The notes below the pieces were generated by a model. It was not told where the DNA came from and did no database searches. It saw only the letters and a program-made list of their open reading frames with translations. This document shows positions 1 to 13,395 of a stretch of 64,000 nucleotides of DNA, piece after piece. The stretch covers positions 7,316,864 to 7,380,863 of the forward strand of contig CM034613.1 in the NCBI GenBank assembly GCA_020091685.1, read 5' to 3'. The stretch comes from Lutjanus erythropterus (lineage: Eukaryota > Chordata > Actinopteri > Lutjaniformes > Lutjanidae). Position numbers and translations under genes: made by a program. How positions within the stretch are numbered: the first letter of the stretch is position 1; each line of letters starts with the position of its first letter.

Positions 1-3000
1 TAGACATGCAATGAGCATTTAATGTCATTGGGTGGCAGACAGACTTTAAAGAGCTAGAGAAAAGAAGTGCAAAGGGAGATTGGAGCCAGAACGAGAGAGC
101 GCAAGGTCACAAGTGGCTACTACTGAGGGGAGCAGGGACGGGGGGGAGATGATGAAGGAGGAGTGGAGGGAAATGGAGGTGAGGAGGTGCTGTGGAAGGA
201 GCCACAGCCCCTGTGGTGGCCTCGATGACTCAGCCGTGGAAGCCTGAATAATTAGAGCCACACTCTGGGTCCCTGCCATCATTAGATTGGTGCACATATT
301 AAATATTCAATGAGACATTTTGGGCAGACGTGTACGGGAACAGGCAAAAGGGCAGCTTTGCTGGAGTACGTGCCATGTGCCGACCAAGATATGTAAACGT
401 GTGCATGTGTGCGCACTCGAATGGCTGATTTGTGTATTTGCATGTGATTATTTACATGCACATACATGAGTGGCTTATGCTAACACCGCTACTGGTGTGC
501 ATTTGGCGCTGGTAGTCAAGGACATCAGTACACTTGCAGAGAGCAGGGAGTCTATGTATCATAATGACAGTGGTCACCAAAACTTACTGTACAAATTACT
601 TAGGACTAATGTTGGCTCGAAAATTATTTAGACATCCACGGAAACGTGCATTGTTGCAGGGAAATTGGCATTGTGAGGATAACACCTAACCTGACAAAGT
701 CTGGAACCTCTCAGTTAAGTTTTCCAAGGGGCAATATCAACACACCCTGACCAAAATCCCTCTGACCGCAATTTGTTTGCCTACAACCAAACAGAGCAAC
801 AAAACATGTCCTACAATGAAATTAGAGGAATGGAACATGTTGCGGTGCTTGGTCAGTTTTCAAGCAGGATGCAAAATGGCAGGCAGTCGGTCTTGCATGT
901 TTCTGAAAACACTGTATGCAAGAAATAGCCCATGCAGTTACAGTATCTTGATTCATATTTGATCTGGACTGCCTAAGTTTGACATTTTGATCTGAGTTTT
1001 GGGAGCCTTTGTTTAAATGGTTGACACAAAACGGCAGTTGCCTGGTTGCAGTATATCTCGTATTACAGCCAAACAGTACACTACTACGCATCTGCAGACA
1101 TTTTAAGTGATAAATAAGAAATTTACTATAATAGGAAGGATCTCTTTTCCTAATGCAAGCTGAATAGAAAAACAGTTGATGAGTAGTTAACAAATCTACC
1201 ACTGGATCTCCTGGAGTCTTCTTACCAGTAGTGGTTGTAGTTTTGCACTGTGGAACACTTCAGAATACTTTAAATAGAGATCTTTCTTCTGAGTGTGTAA
1301 CTGTACAGCACCTTTCATAAAGGTTGAAGAAAAGCAAGAACTCAACATTATTATGCAACCTGTGTGTTTGGTTGCTTCTCAAGTATACTGTGTTCTATGC
1401 TGATCAAGGTCTCTGTGTGTAGGTGTATCTGTGTGGGGTCATTATTTGTACTCGCATTGGTTCTTTTGGTGCACTGTGCCAAAAAGGAAGAAACACACAC
1501 CTACACTCAGCTACACTCACACAGATGCAGGTACAGAGAGGGCAGATGGGGTTGCTCAGGCACCTGCCCAGTTGCCCTATTTAGAGGAAACCGCCCATTA
1601 GCCTACACAAGCAACAATATGGCCGTGTTCCTGGGTCATGTCGTGTTTTCTCATAGACAGACCCGTACATCTGGACCAGATGCTGAATGGGCCCAGATCG
1701 CTGGTGGAGTGGAGCCACCTCAGTACCCAAGCCCATAATAAATGTGCAGACTCCTGACAGGCTCGCAGATGTGAGGCTTTCTTCTCTGCTGTTTTTTTTT
1801 TTTTTTTTTGCAAAAGCAGTTCATAGAAATTCATGGCCAAACAAGATAAATAAACTGTACATATCACATTATATGATCTCAATGGGTGATGTAGCTCTTA
1901 ATTAGCCCATTAAGCAAGTGACTTCTGTTACCTGTTAAATATCAGCAATGAAAAGATCAACATTTATTGAGCCTATAACTGCAACAACATCTAATCTACA
2001 TCTAATTTTATTTCTTCTCCTTGAAAGAAACTCTGCTTCTACTTGCTTCCAGTAGAACTGCACTTTTTTCAAATTTAGGTGCAATAAATCCTTCACTAAT
2101 AAGGCAATATGCTGTAACAATTAAGCAAATAAGATCTCTTGAAACAATTAGATTTCTTAACAAACTACTGAAATTGTCTGTCCACATCGCCAAATACTTT
2201 GTTTATATAACGGAAAAGATTCAAACCCTAAGACCCAAGTCAAGGCTGCTTAAGATGGCTAATTGTTTGAAGCTACAGTAATTATTTTTAGCCGTTACCT
2301 GATTTTCTTACAAATACTTTCATTGGGTACTTTGATTTCTGTGCTGAGACCTGTGAAATTCACCGGTCTGTTGGATGATGCTTTGTTTGGCTGTATGATT
2401 GTTCTTGTTTTTCCACATCATGGGAGTTTTTTTCTTACATTTTAAGCCTTACCTTGTGATAATTATTAGTACAGTTACTATCAAAACACGGATTTACGTA
2501 GTACAATTATGATTTAGTTTAGAAAGTTATTTATGAGCATTTCTGCACTGGTGTTTTCAGTCCCAGTTTCAACTGATACACTTCATCACCCATATTTTGC
2601 CAAAAACATTTAAATCGGGGTACATTGTGTTAAATTTTTCTGCAGTTCCTCTTGTAGTTATTAATGGTAGGGTCGGGCAAATGGATGGATATATCGATGA
2701 GTCCATTGCTGTTTTTTTGTTGACAATTTCCACTTTATTTTGCTAATTAAATGGTCTGCAGAGTCAGAACTGCTGCTCAGCAACACAGCACAGTGCACAC
2801 CCACTGAGCCAAAGGAAAAGTGATAGAGATCCAGAATATTTTCACATCTAACAAGGTGAATTGAGGATTTATTTTGAGCAAACCAGGGCTGGTGATTGTT
2901 GGAACAGTGGAATTACTAACCAAGATAGATTTGGTCAGTTTTATTTTGTTTTTCTGTTGTGAAGGAAGTATGTTTTTTGATTACTTAACACTGGAAATTA

Positions 3001-6000
3001 AGCTAGTCGTAGTTTGGTAAGCATGAATTCAGAAGGTACAGTTGTATTTTTCTGTTGAAAAACAAAAATGGATAAGTCTACTTACTTTATCGACACTTTG
3101 TGAGTTTGTTTTGTTTATTTATTGTCTGTAGTGAACACACATCACAAACATATTTTAGTAAACTCACAGTTATCTCCTAGCTGAAACTTGTGTCAAGTTG
3201 TGAGGCAGTGCTGCACACAAACACCTGTATTTATATATTAACAGTGGCCAGTTTGAATTTTTCTTTATATGGCCCAACTCTTAATTTATAGTTTAAGAAA
3301 TCGCACTGGCTCAACACTATTCAGTCTGTCTAAATATTGTTGGGAGAAATTTGCAGCTTTTCCAGAGAAAATACCAATAATATTTCAGCCCTCTTCACCA
3401 TCTAAAACTTTGGGGTCTATAATCCTCCATTTTGAGATTAAATAATTCAGTTGTTTTCAATTTAGAAAGTAATAAACACTATATTTTATATAGATAGATG
3501 CTAACAATACTGAAAAAAGTTAGGGGAAGTTTTACCTTTGAGTACCTGCCCATTTAGAAGTCTTTGCACAGGCTGACACACAAAGCAATTTTGTAAAGGT
3601 TAGATCCTCCCCTTTCTTTTTCCAATTCATTTAGTGACATTTTGTTTGTGTATCCACCTCTTTTTTTTTTTTTAAAGACTTGATTGCGAACGCCAGCAGA
3701 TGTCATAAGTATCTCCTATAGCGCTGCATATGTACAGTGGGCCTGAGTCCAGGCTGTTTGGAAGCCTCACTCACTCTGACGTGACGGCACACTGCTGTGT
3801 GGAATAAGCATAATGAAGGAGAGAACACTTTCCACGCTATTTTCTCCATCAATCCTCTTCGGAACAACACGCCTGCTGCTTGTGGCTGATGTATTGTTAC
3901 TGTACATTGTGCAGTGGGGCGCCATTTGTCTCAATCACCAGATTCTTCTGTTATCATTCCAGCTCAGTTACTTTTGGGAATGTTACCAAGCATAACAAAT
4001 GAATAATATACCACATATTCATTACGCAAATAAAATGTGAGATGTCCGCATGCCAAAAACCTCTTTTTACAAATGGCCCTTTGGCTATGTTTAAAGAGAC
4101 CAACGGTGCATTTAGCTGAGGAATAATCGCAAGCATCAATACTGGCATCTACACTAATGGCCAATGGACATCAACAAACAAATGTAGTAGTCCACTAATT
4201 AGGCAGCTATACCACTAAAAACTGTCTGCTGTTTAAGAGTAGAATACTTTATTTGAAATGTTAAGTTGCAGGAGATGTAGGAGATCAGATAAGTCTGCGC
4301 CTTCTGTCAAGTCCCTTATACTGGATTAAAATCTTCTGTTACACACTCTGAGGTCTTCAATTCCTCTCTACCATCCTCCCTTCCCCAGTCAATAGTCTCA
4401 AACCAGATTGATAGCTGTTTATTGCATGCTTCTTTATGGCCCAAGGCGAGAGTGAGTGAGTCTGCCGCTCCGCAGGGAGACAGAAGACAGTACAAGATTA
4501 CACGCTAGTGTTCCACTCCTGGGCCAGCCTCTGTCACAGCTCGCCTCAATCTAATAAACACATGTCTTTATTGATCTAGTCCGCACTCTTCCATGTTCTC
4601 TCTTCTTTTTTTTTTTTTCATTTGCACTTCCCACTTCTCCAGTTGTCTCTAAAAGCAGCAATCCCCCTGGTGCGTTATTAGACGTTATTAGAGCTTAATG
4701 CTATGAAAACAACATGAAAAAAAAATGGTTGGACCATTTGATACATGTGTGCATGTATCCTGATCAGAGCTGATGATACAGGCTACAGCCTTTTTCTTTG
4801 ACACAAGAATGAGTTGGGTTTTGTTTAAATGGTCTTTATGATGAGAACGGTTGTCAAAAGTAACTTGATACTTTTTTGATACCAGATATTTAAATTACAA
4901 TTGTACAATATCACTTGATTACAGTTACCTATGTTCGGCATCGATTGAATGTGCTCATGTTTTTGGTGAACGGTGAACTGACCAGACTCGCAGCAGAGAG
5001 AGAGAGATATGGCGTACATGTGAGAGAGCGTGCAAAATGAATATGCACAGAAGAATCGACATGATACTAAAAACTTTGACCGATCATACAGCATGTAGTG
5101 TATGATGGAGGCTGCACCGCAGTCTCTGGTACAGTGAGAGACAGACTGATCCACTTTATATGTGCTCATCTCCTCTCTCTTGTCATGCATTATTGTTCTC
5201 TCTAGTTTGTTGTCTGCTATAGTTTAAAATGTTCTTAAATCATTCTAAATTGTTGCTTAGTTATCCTGGGCCTTCAAATTGATACCAAAAAAGATATGCA
5301 GCATTTAGCGTGGCATTATTATATAGACTTGTGTTCATTTTTGGGACTGTCAGCTTCAAAATTCAAAGTTATGTGACTGGAAGGTACCATAGCTATTTAA
5401 AAAAATGACTAAATGCTCATTAGAGACCTCGGTTCCGTCTTTATTGTTCTTGTCAGCAACTTTTTCTGTTGCAGCACTGTGTGTAAGTTGTTAATTTAAA
5501 AAAAAGTTACCCTATTTAGTGTCCCTGACTTTTTTCCCGTATTTGCTATGGTAACTAAAGAGATATTGAGTATCCGTTTTTTTTTTAAATACTAGCATTG
5601 TATTGAAGTTTAAAATTCTGTTGTGAGTTGTGACGACTCTAATGTTGAGTCACATTAAAGTTATTTAAACTTAAAAGAAGCCAGTAAGTTGAGCAGAATT
5701 ATTCTGCTCTATCTGTTGAATTTTGTGTAGCTGCTAGATTAATAATGACAGGCGGAGGGGGAGCAGACGCAGCAGTTTTGAGCGACATTATTTTGTTTAA
5801 TTTATGATTTAAATAATTTGCCTGCATCTGTTTAATTTATGATTCCTACAGTAGAGTATAAAACCAAGAGTAATTCACTTGGGTTGTGCTGTGAAAATAG
5901 CGCATATAAATAAACCTTAATTGTAGGGAAATCATGCATTTTGTAGTTTATAGGCTTTTAACGGATAATTGATTATTGATCATTAACGTGACAGTGATTA

Positions 6001-6784
6001 AAGGCTCAAGAGTTCAGTGTGTATTCATCAAGATGGTTTCCATGGCTACAACAGCACAAGTTCAGTCTTTTTCAGGTGGAGGATCGGAGCTGAGGTGTGT
6101 ATTCCCAGACACGCGTGTGTATTTGAGTGTGTGTGGCGTTGAGAGGTCCTGAGCAGGTGCCGCTGGTGCCATGGCGGTCAGCGGGTTGGCGTGTCGGCCT
6201 CCGTGTGTGTGCTGAACCACAACGACAGGGAAATGGAAGAGGAAGGAAAGGATGGGGGGGGAGAGGTGGAGGTGCAAGTCATGGTGGCTGACAGAGGAGT
6301 AGAGAATGATGAAAGCGGTCACAGGGATTTAAGGTGACAGGACAGTACAAGGTGGACTGCAGAGAGGGTAGTAGGACAAGAAGCACCAAGGAATTACAAG
6401 GGATGAGAGGTGGCAGATATAGTAAAAGTAACATCTGGAGAACTTGTAACTTGTGTCTTAAGAGATTTTCATGTTTTTTTTTGCCTTTTTCCTCTTCTCA
6501 TGCAGTGCACACAAACACAATAAACCACATACATGCTTAACATACCGGGGGGAATAAGATGATGGGATTTAATTTTGGATAAACCCAAAATTGATAAGAA
6601 AATAACAATTTAGATAAGGGTACTCACACACACATGCCCTTGTATTCACCCAGCCATGCCTCTCCCACATGACTACACACACTCTTAATTATCCATCCGC
6701 CACACACACTCATTGTGAGACAGTTGTCTTCGGTTTGCCCTCCTCCAATTTAACACATTCTCTCCCTATCTATCTGTATCTCTC
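1..6784. other. Gene-free AT-rich stretch
   Basis: No open frame here looks like coding sequence; the longest frames are short, lack domains and overlap on both strands. Simple sequence includes an 18-base T run at 1792-1809 and shorter T runs near 3660 and 4607. The part around 5400-6000 ends with clustered attaatt/gattaa motifs that could be the remains of an old DNA transposon, but no terminal repeats were found. Otherwise nothing distinct is seen. Confidence 0.6.
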
Positions 6785-6810
6785 TGTGTGTGTGTGTGTG
6801 TGTGTGTGTG
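6785..6810. repeat. (TG)13 microsatellite
   Basis: An uninterrupted run of 13 TG dinucleotides preceded by tctctc. It is a likely polymorphic marker with no evidence of function. Confidence 0.95.
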
Positions 6811-9031
6811 ACTGCTGAGTCAGCAGCTGCTGTCATCCAGTCAGACAGTGTGGGGGTGGTGTTGTTGGATGGCAGCATCTGTCTACACTACACTGACCAA
6901 AGTCACACACATATTAGGTGCATAAGCAGATACACAGATTTCAGGTATGTAACATAATTGATAATCATAAATAATCCATGTTTATGTTATGCAAAGGGTG
7001 TCACACTAAAATTATACAAATAAAAGCTGAAAACTGTATAAAAAAAAAAAAAAAAAATCAAACGTCATTGGGAAACATAAGACATTATGGGGTAACAGAA
7101 AATTGCTACTGTTATATAGAGCGCGGCCAATAATAATAATTTCTTTATTTCTATCTATAAAATCCAAAATGACAGCAGGGTTCTGACATGGTAAACTTTC
7201 ACTGGCATTTTTCAATACTCAATACTTAGCAATCCCAGACACCCAGAAAATACTTTCATTTATTCAAGGCAGCTGTGTGTTTCCTGCTAGCTGGTAGCTG
7301 CTCTGGGTCACGTCAGAGAGTCAGCCCATGTAACTAAATGTGAGGCAAATAAAAGTTTAATATTACCTTGTCCATGAATTATTTCAGTCTCACCAGGTAG
7401 TTCTTTAAAAGTGAAGAAAACAAGAAAACAATTCCCATGATCCCACACTAACTAGCAGTACAATTTGCACTTTATGTTTAATTCTATATAATTCTGTTTA
7501 ATTCTATATAATTCTGTTTAATTCTATATAACAAAATATGACAAAACCCAAACCCAAACAGGCAGTTATTTTGGCTGCCTATAGATATCTGTCCTTAAAT
7601 TTCCAAGTGTATAAATGCACATTAAGTAAACACATTTGCATAAAATGATGACAGGATTTTGTAATGTACTAGTGAGCAAAAAGGGTAAATGAAACATATT
7701 TTAAGAGAGACTTACTAACCTTTCACCATTGTCTGTGGGTCCTTCAGGGTCTTCCTGATTGTGTAACATTCTCTCTGATAACATGTAAAAATAAAATCCC
7801 TCCCATAAAATTGCTCCAGATTGTTTGTTATCCTGGATGACACTGGCTGACTGCCAATTTTGAATGCTTCAAAGCATAACAGTCAACTAGATGTCATATA
7901 TATATATTTTTTTGCAATATTTAAATATTTCATTGGCAACACTCTGACAATAATGACCATGGCAGAGATTTTATATGATTTTTCAACACTGTTTTTTAGT
8001 GTTTGAGGACAGTTATCTGGTATGACATTTTATGAATATAATGTCTAATAATTCTTAAACTTAACCTCATTGCATTGTCATATAATTTGAGAAACAGATA
8101 TTTATAACATACAATACAATACATATATTTATATGAACATTTTCCTTATTTTTACTTCAGAAAGGGATTTGTACCTTGATATTGCATGTCACATCATAGG
8201 GGCAATATATGTGTTCACACACTTGAAAAACGTCTCCATTTTAGCAAGTGAATATGAAAAGATACCAGAAAGACACATTCTGAAACACACGTGTGCCACA
8301 GCTCTACATGTGTCATCTCAGAGGAGGCTGGTCACAGTAAATACAGTCTACACCCTTTGGCTACCAAATGACCCAGTGGTGACATTTACTCCAATTAGAT
8401 TCCCCCTATCAGGCTGTTTTAGATCAGTGCTAAGTGGTTAGAGATAAGAGGAATGGTGCTGTCGCCACAGCCTGCGTCTCCGGCAGATGAGCCATATTCT
8501 CCTGAGCCGTGACCGCAGCAGTCATTTTAAACAGCCCCCGTCACCGCAGCCATTACACACCTCGTTGGATTAAACGTAAGCGGAGTATCATGCAGCAGCC
8601 AATGGTGTGGTAAGGGCGGGGTGGTGGTGTTGTTGGGGGGCAGGGGGGGGGTATGAGCATGTATGTCACCCCATGTGTGTGTGAGTGAGGGGGCTGTGTG
8701 CTTCCAAGTGTTTTATGGATGTGCATAGTCAAGCCTCACACTGTGTGTTGGCTCACTAGGAACATGAAATGAAAGTCACTGAATCCTGAAATGTTTTTCT
8801 TCGAAGGGAATAACAATGATCAGAGAATTGGAGTAGATAATAGTTCAATTTGTGCTGCTGCAAATCAGAATCAAGTGCCGTCTTGTTGCTAGTAGCTCAT
8901 CATAGGAAATTCTTTAATTGAAAGTAAGTGAAACGGTTTGATGCAATTGGTATATGAGGACAAAAGTATGGACAAAATCACTATTGAAGTAACACACAGC
9001 ATTTTAACATTTATATATAAGCTATATTTAC
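6811..9031. other. Gene-free stretch with simple repeats
   Basis: AT-rich, with an A run of about 18 near 7040-7058, a short tandem repeat (listed separately) and a G-rich patch at 8634-8651. The block near 8450-8600 is richer in GC and CpG than its surroundings and looks less decayed; it could be a conserved non-coding element, but this cannot be judged from one sequence. Confidence 0.5.
7481..7530. repeat. 20-bp AT-rich tandem repeat, 2.5 copies
   Basis: The unit attctatataattctgttta is present two and a half times with perfect identity between copies, which suggests recent slippage. Confidence 0.9.
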
Positions 9032-9667
9032 TTAAGGGGATAGTTTGGATTATTTTAATTTGGGTTGTATGAGGTTTGTATTGATAGTCACTGTATTACC
9101 TACCTTCATTGCTTCACTTTGCAGTCAGACAGCCTTTTCCGATGGAAAAACACTGTTATATATCCCAAATATTGTTCTCTCCAAACCGACCAAAGGTCCA
9201 TATGCGAAATCAGTTATTTTACATCAGGGAACACGGGAGTTGCTGATCTACTGCTCCCTCCATCTGTCAGTTTGTTTGTGCTATTGTTGTTTGTCTTTGG
9301 TTTTTTAGAAGGAGTTCAGATTCACTTAAGTCACAAAATAACACAAAGAAGCTAACAGATCAAGGCAGGGTAGAGCTGCAACTCCTGTGGTCTGTGTGGT
9401 AAAAGTTACTGATTTCATTTATGGAGTTTGGTCAGTTTTGAAAGAGCAATATTTGAGATTTAAAACAGTGGTTCTCTGTGAGAAAAGGCTGCCTGAGGGC
9501 AGTGAAAATATTCTAAATATAGAGTACACTTAAACTAATATGGATTTATTTAAGGTGGACTTTTTTAAATGTCTGAAATACCTTTTGTCGCTGACCCTCT
9601 CCCCAATGCTGATTGCACTATAAGTGAGTAGTTCCTCATACAATCCTACATCAATCTATCCCTTTAA
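9032..9667. mobile_element. Non-autonomous DNA transposon (MITE), TTAA-flanked, 636 bp
   Basis: The left end reads TTAA then ggggatagtttgg. The right end reads caatctatccct then TTAA, so the ends are inverted repeats of the form RGGGATAGWTTG. TTAA at both ends matches a piggyBac-type target duplication. The internal features (gggttgtatgaggt near the left end, gtgagtagttcctcatac near the right) match from memory a short element common in percomorph genomes. It encodes no transposase: the two open frames inside (about 90 aa) have no domain and overlap in different frames. Confidence 0.8.
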
Positions 9668-12191
9668 GCTTTCGTTGTGGGCTGAGAGAATGTTCCTGCT
9701 TCTTAAGCAAAACAAAATCCACTTCACTACCAGAAGCATTATGACAAAAAACATCAGTTTGTCTTAGTCTATGAAAGGTGACCTTTTGGAGATACATGGT
9801 CTTTACAGGACAGTAGTCACGACAATATTCAGAATCACATGCACAGTAGTTAAAGTCTTGATCATCTGTGCTGTAAAATCCAACGATTTAGAAAGTAGGC
9901 TTTGTTTTTTAGTATCTTACATGTCATGCCGTAGCATATTTAGGTAAAAGCTAACTGACAGAGTTGTTGCGGTAAACCTTTGCCATTTCATGCTTTATAT
10001 CTCCTTCCAGCCTCTTTTCCTGTATACTTTCTAGTAAAGGCAGAAATGCCACATGAATAATGAAGAAGAGCATGTAATCTGTGTGTTGGTGCATGTGAGC
10101 GAGAGAGAGGAGGGGAGAGAAGATGGGAGGCAGGGTTGGGGGGGAGAGCCTTGCAGCATTAGAACAGGTAGCAGCCTAGTTGTTGATGCTGATGTGGTCT
10201 CAGTATGCATTTGGACGAGGTTATATAACACATCATGCTGCGTAGCTGGCGAGCGCTGTTGCTGCTATTTATAGAAACGCTTTGATGGAACAAACTCTGT
10301 GACACACAGACACAAAAACATCAACCTGGATGTGCAAACTCATTTGTAAGCTGCACAAGCAAAGGCTTAAAGCACCTTTTTCTTAATATTTCCCGCTCTC
10401 TCCTGCCTCTCATCCTCACAAACAATAACAAGCTAGTGTCCAATAAGCTGCAATCGAGGCTATATTAAATTCTGAGGCTGCAGCAAGAAAACAGATAATT
10501 ATTGATGTGTCCTGATCAGTCACCCTGTCCATGCTGTCCCCTCTCCACTCTCTGTGTCTGCATCTGCCTGTCTCTCTTCATTTGGATGAGTCAATCTTTC
10601 AGTCAGGCTGCAGCTTCCTCCGTCTCTCTTTAGCTCGCATATACCTGACTGCGAGCGCACACTCCTCCTACACACACATATGTAGACAGAATGCACACAC
10701 AGTCACAGTCTGGGCCTTTTGTTCATTTAAATACCAAGTCCAGACAAAAAACCATTACAGGGCGCAATGTGGCGTGACGGCTTTTTGATCAGCTGGAGAG
10801 AGAAATAAGGGGAGAAATGTTAGGGGCATTACCACTCATTTTCTCAAGGTGCTCTGATAACGTTTAACTAGCTGATTGCTTTGTTTAGAGCCTTGCCGGC
10901 TGCCGCAGCCCGGAAATGTAAAGCCGAGCGCGGCTCTGCCCACAGTTTGAATAATTACACAGCTACGGTATGTGCTATAATAGTCATATGCATAAATTAC
11001 TTGAATTATACATTTATGAGCAACTAGGAGCTGCAGCACTGAGATTTTAAGATCATGTGTCATTTTTTTACCTCCTGGGAGCAACACTGGGTGAGTAAAG
11101 ACAGGAATAGAGGTCATTTTTAACCATGTCAGTGATTTGGTTGTAGGGATGGCATAAAAACCTTTAGTACCTTCAAAAATCGTGGGAGAAGTTTCACAAC
11201 GTGCATTTAGTCAAGAAACATCCAATCACAAAGCTTATAATTCTGTCACATGCACTGCTTCTAGTCTATGTGAGATAAAAATTATGCTGTTGAGAAAACA
11301 GATTTTATAATCTGCACCATAATTTTGGGGGTCATCCTTGGTTTAGTTTAGCAACAATGGCACCACATTTGTGGCGCCACAACAACAAAGCGTTCTCAAT
11401 TTGCACTGGATTCATCTCCATGGCAACAGCAGCTAAGGTTCATGTATTATTTAGAGCCCTCTGCCATGCCAAAAAATGTGGATAAAACATGATTTGTCAG
11501 AAACAAATTTAAAATAATTGAACCTGGTGGTCCAAACGCAAACCTTTAAGATTGTTACAACATCTGGGGGAGTCTTGTGTTTCTGTGCTAAGCAACAATG
11601 AGGATATTGTTTAAAGAATGAATTGAAATATGAACACAGAATGGTGAAACAAACATCAGGAAGCTGCATCCTGCCCCATTTCACAACATTATGTCTGCAA
11701 GACCTCAGCATGTTGGCTTTGTCATTGTGTGACATGTGATCATGTTGATGTTGGAGGTAGTTCAAAGCACCTTGTGCCTAAGTACAGCCTCATACAGCTG
11801 CTAAATATGGATGTATACATAGACTCTTAATTAATTAATCTTAAACCAAAATATGTCTGTAGCAAAAAACTTTTGATACAAATGATCCATATTAAAGGTC
11901 TTCACCCATATTTATTCACTGAAAGACTGCAGCAGAGGGACACAATCACATTAATCCACACTGCTGTGACTTTGTTTTACTCTTCTTTCATGTCCTATGA
12001 GCCACATGCTTTGTTAATTTCCCTCCATGTCCACCATATGCTACATTAACTCCCCGCTGTTTAAGATCTATGTGTTCTCGTCAGCATGCTATGAACTTAA
12101 CGGTGCTCCCAGAGGTAGGCTTCAGTGCAGCCCGAGCACAGCGACAGCTGCAACATCCACCCTCAGTGCTCCACAAACTAAACCTACCCAT
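9668..12191. other. Gene-free stretch
   Basis: Nothing coding is visible. The sequence is mixed, with GC-richer patches near 10090-10200 and 10860-10950 and cytosine-rich simple sequence around 10530-10700. No terminal repeats, tandem arrays or RNA genes were recognised. Confidence 0.5.
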
Positions 12192-13395
12192 ACAGAAAAC
12201 AATCAAAACCCAATACAGAAATTGCCTTTTATGGGAGCCTATAACAATTCAGACTCCCTGCTTGCCAAAGCCCTGATACCACAAAATCAAAAGGCTCAGA
12301 TAGATAAATCTTGACAGGGTTGTATCTTGACAGCTGGCCATGCTATGGAGGACTAGATATCATGGCAGCTTTAAAAAACTAACATCGGGATCTAGAAAAG
12401 CCAATTTCTGGAGACATTGTAGGCGTAAATGCTGGCTGTTGAAAAGCTAATGCTAAACTGCATTGCTGCCATGAAAAAGTTGAATAACAAGAATGTATGA
12501 AAGATGTTGAATTTTTTTTCAGGTTTGTTGGAAAGCTGACACCAAACTGAATTGCTAGCTTTTATTTGTATCTAGAAACAGTTGGAGTATTAAGAGGTGG
12601 AAAATTGGAAAAGGGTCTGATTAGTATGAAGGGGATTTAAAAGATGAACAAAAATCAATTCATGAAAGATGTGAAACATAAGTGTTGAATAGTGTCTGGC
12701 TTTAAGTATGAATGACAAGACGAAAGTTAAAAAAGAGAATGAATAGTTGAGAGCCCATAACAGTCCAGTCTCCCTGCTTGACAGCAGCTGTCACTAAGTC
12801 CTGATACTGCAAAAACAAAAGCCTCACATAAATAAATCTTGATAAGATTCTATACCGACAGCTGGTTATGTTATGGGGCACTAGATAATGTGGTGAACAG
12901 GCATCGATGGGGGAAAAAAAAACATCAGGAACTAGAGGAGGCATTTTTCAAAGAAATTGCATGTATGAATCTTGGCTGTTTAAAAGCTAATCTGCATTGC
13001 TGGCATAAAACAAATGAATAATACCAAGAATGTATGAACGATTTTGTTAAGACTCATTGAAAACCTGACGTTAAACTGAATTGCTGGCTTTAATTTATAT
13101 GTAAAAGCAGTTGAAGAGGTATTAGGAGTTGGGGGAAAGGGTCTAATTAGTATGAATGGAATTTCTCCAATATAAAAAATGATCAAAACTCAATATAGAA
13201 ATTACCTCTCATGAGAGCCTATAACAGCTCAGTCTCCCTGCTTGCCAGTAGCTGTCACAAAGTCCCAATAGCACAAAAACAAAAGGCTGGAATGGATAAA
13301 TCTTGAAAGTTTGTATCTCGACAGCTGGTCATGTTATGGAGGACTAGATAATATAGTGAAAAGGCAGCTTTGAGAAAACATCAGAGATTAATGTG
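12192..13395. repeat. Diverged tandem triplication, period about 460-520 bp
   Basis: Three successive copies share the same order of landmarks: gagcc-ataaca-ctcagtctccctgcttg (12235, 12751, 13215), aataaatcttga, cgacagctggtcatgttatgg, ggactagataat, then aaacatcagg. Copies 1 and 2 continue through gaatgtatgaa, aactgaattgctggcttt and gggtctaattagtatga. Copy 3 stops after the first 200 bases or so. Spacing between anchors is 516 then 464 bp. Copies are clearly diverged with small indels, so the duplication is old. No coding potential is conserved between copies. Confidence 0.85.
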
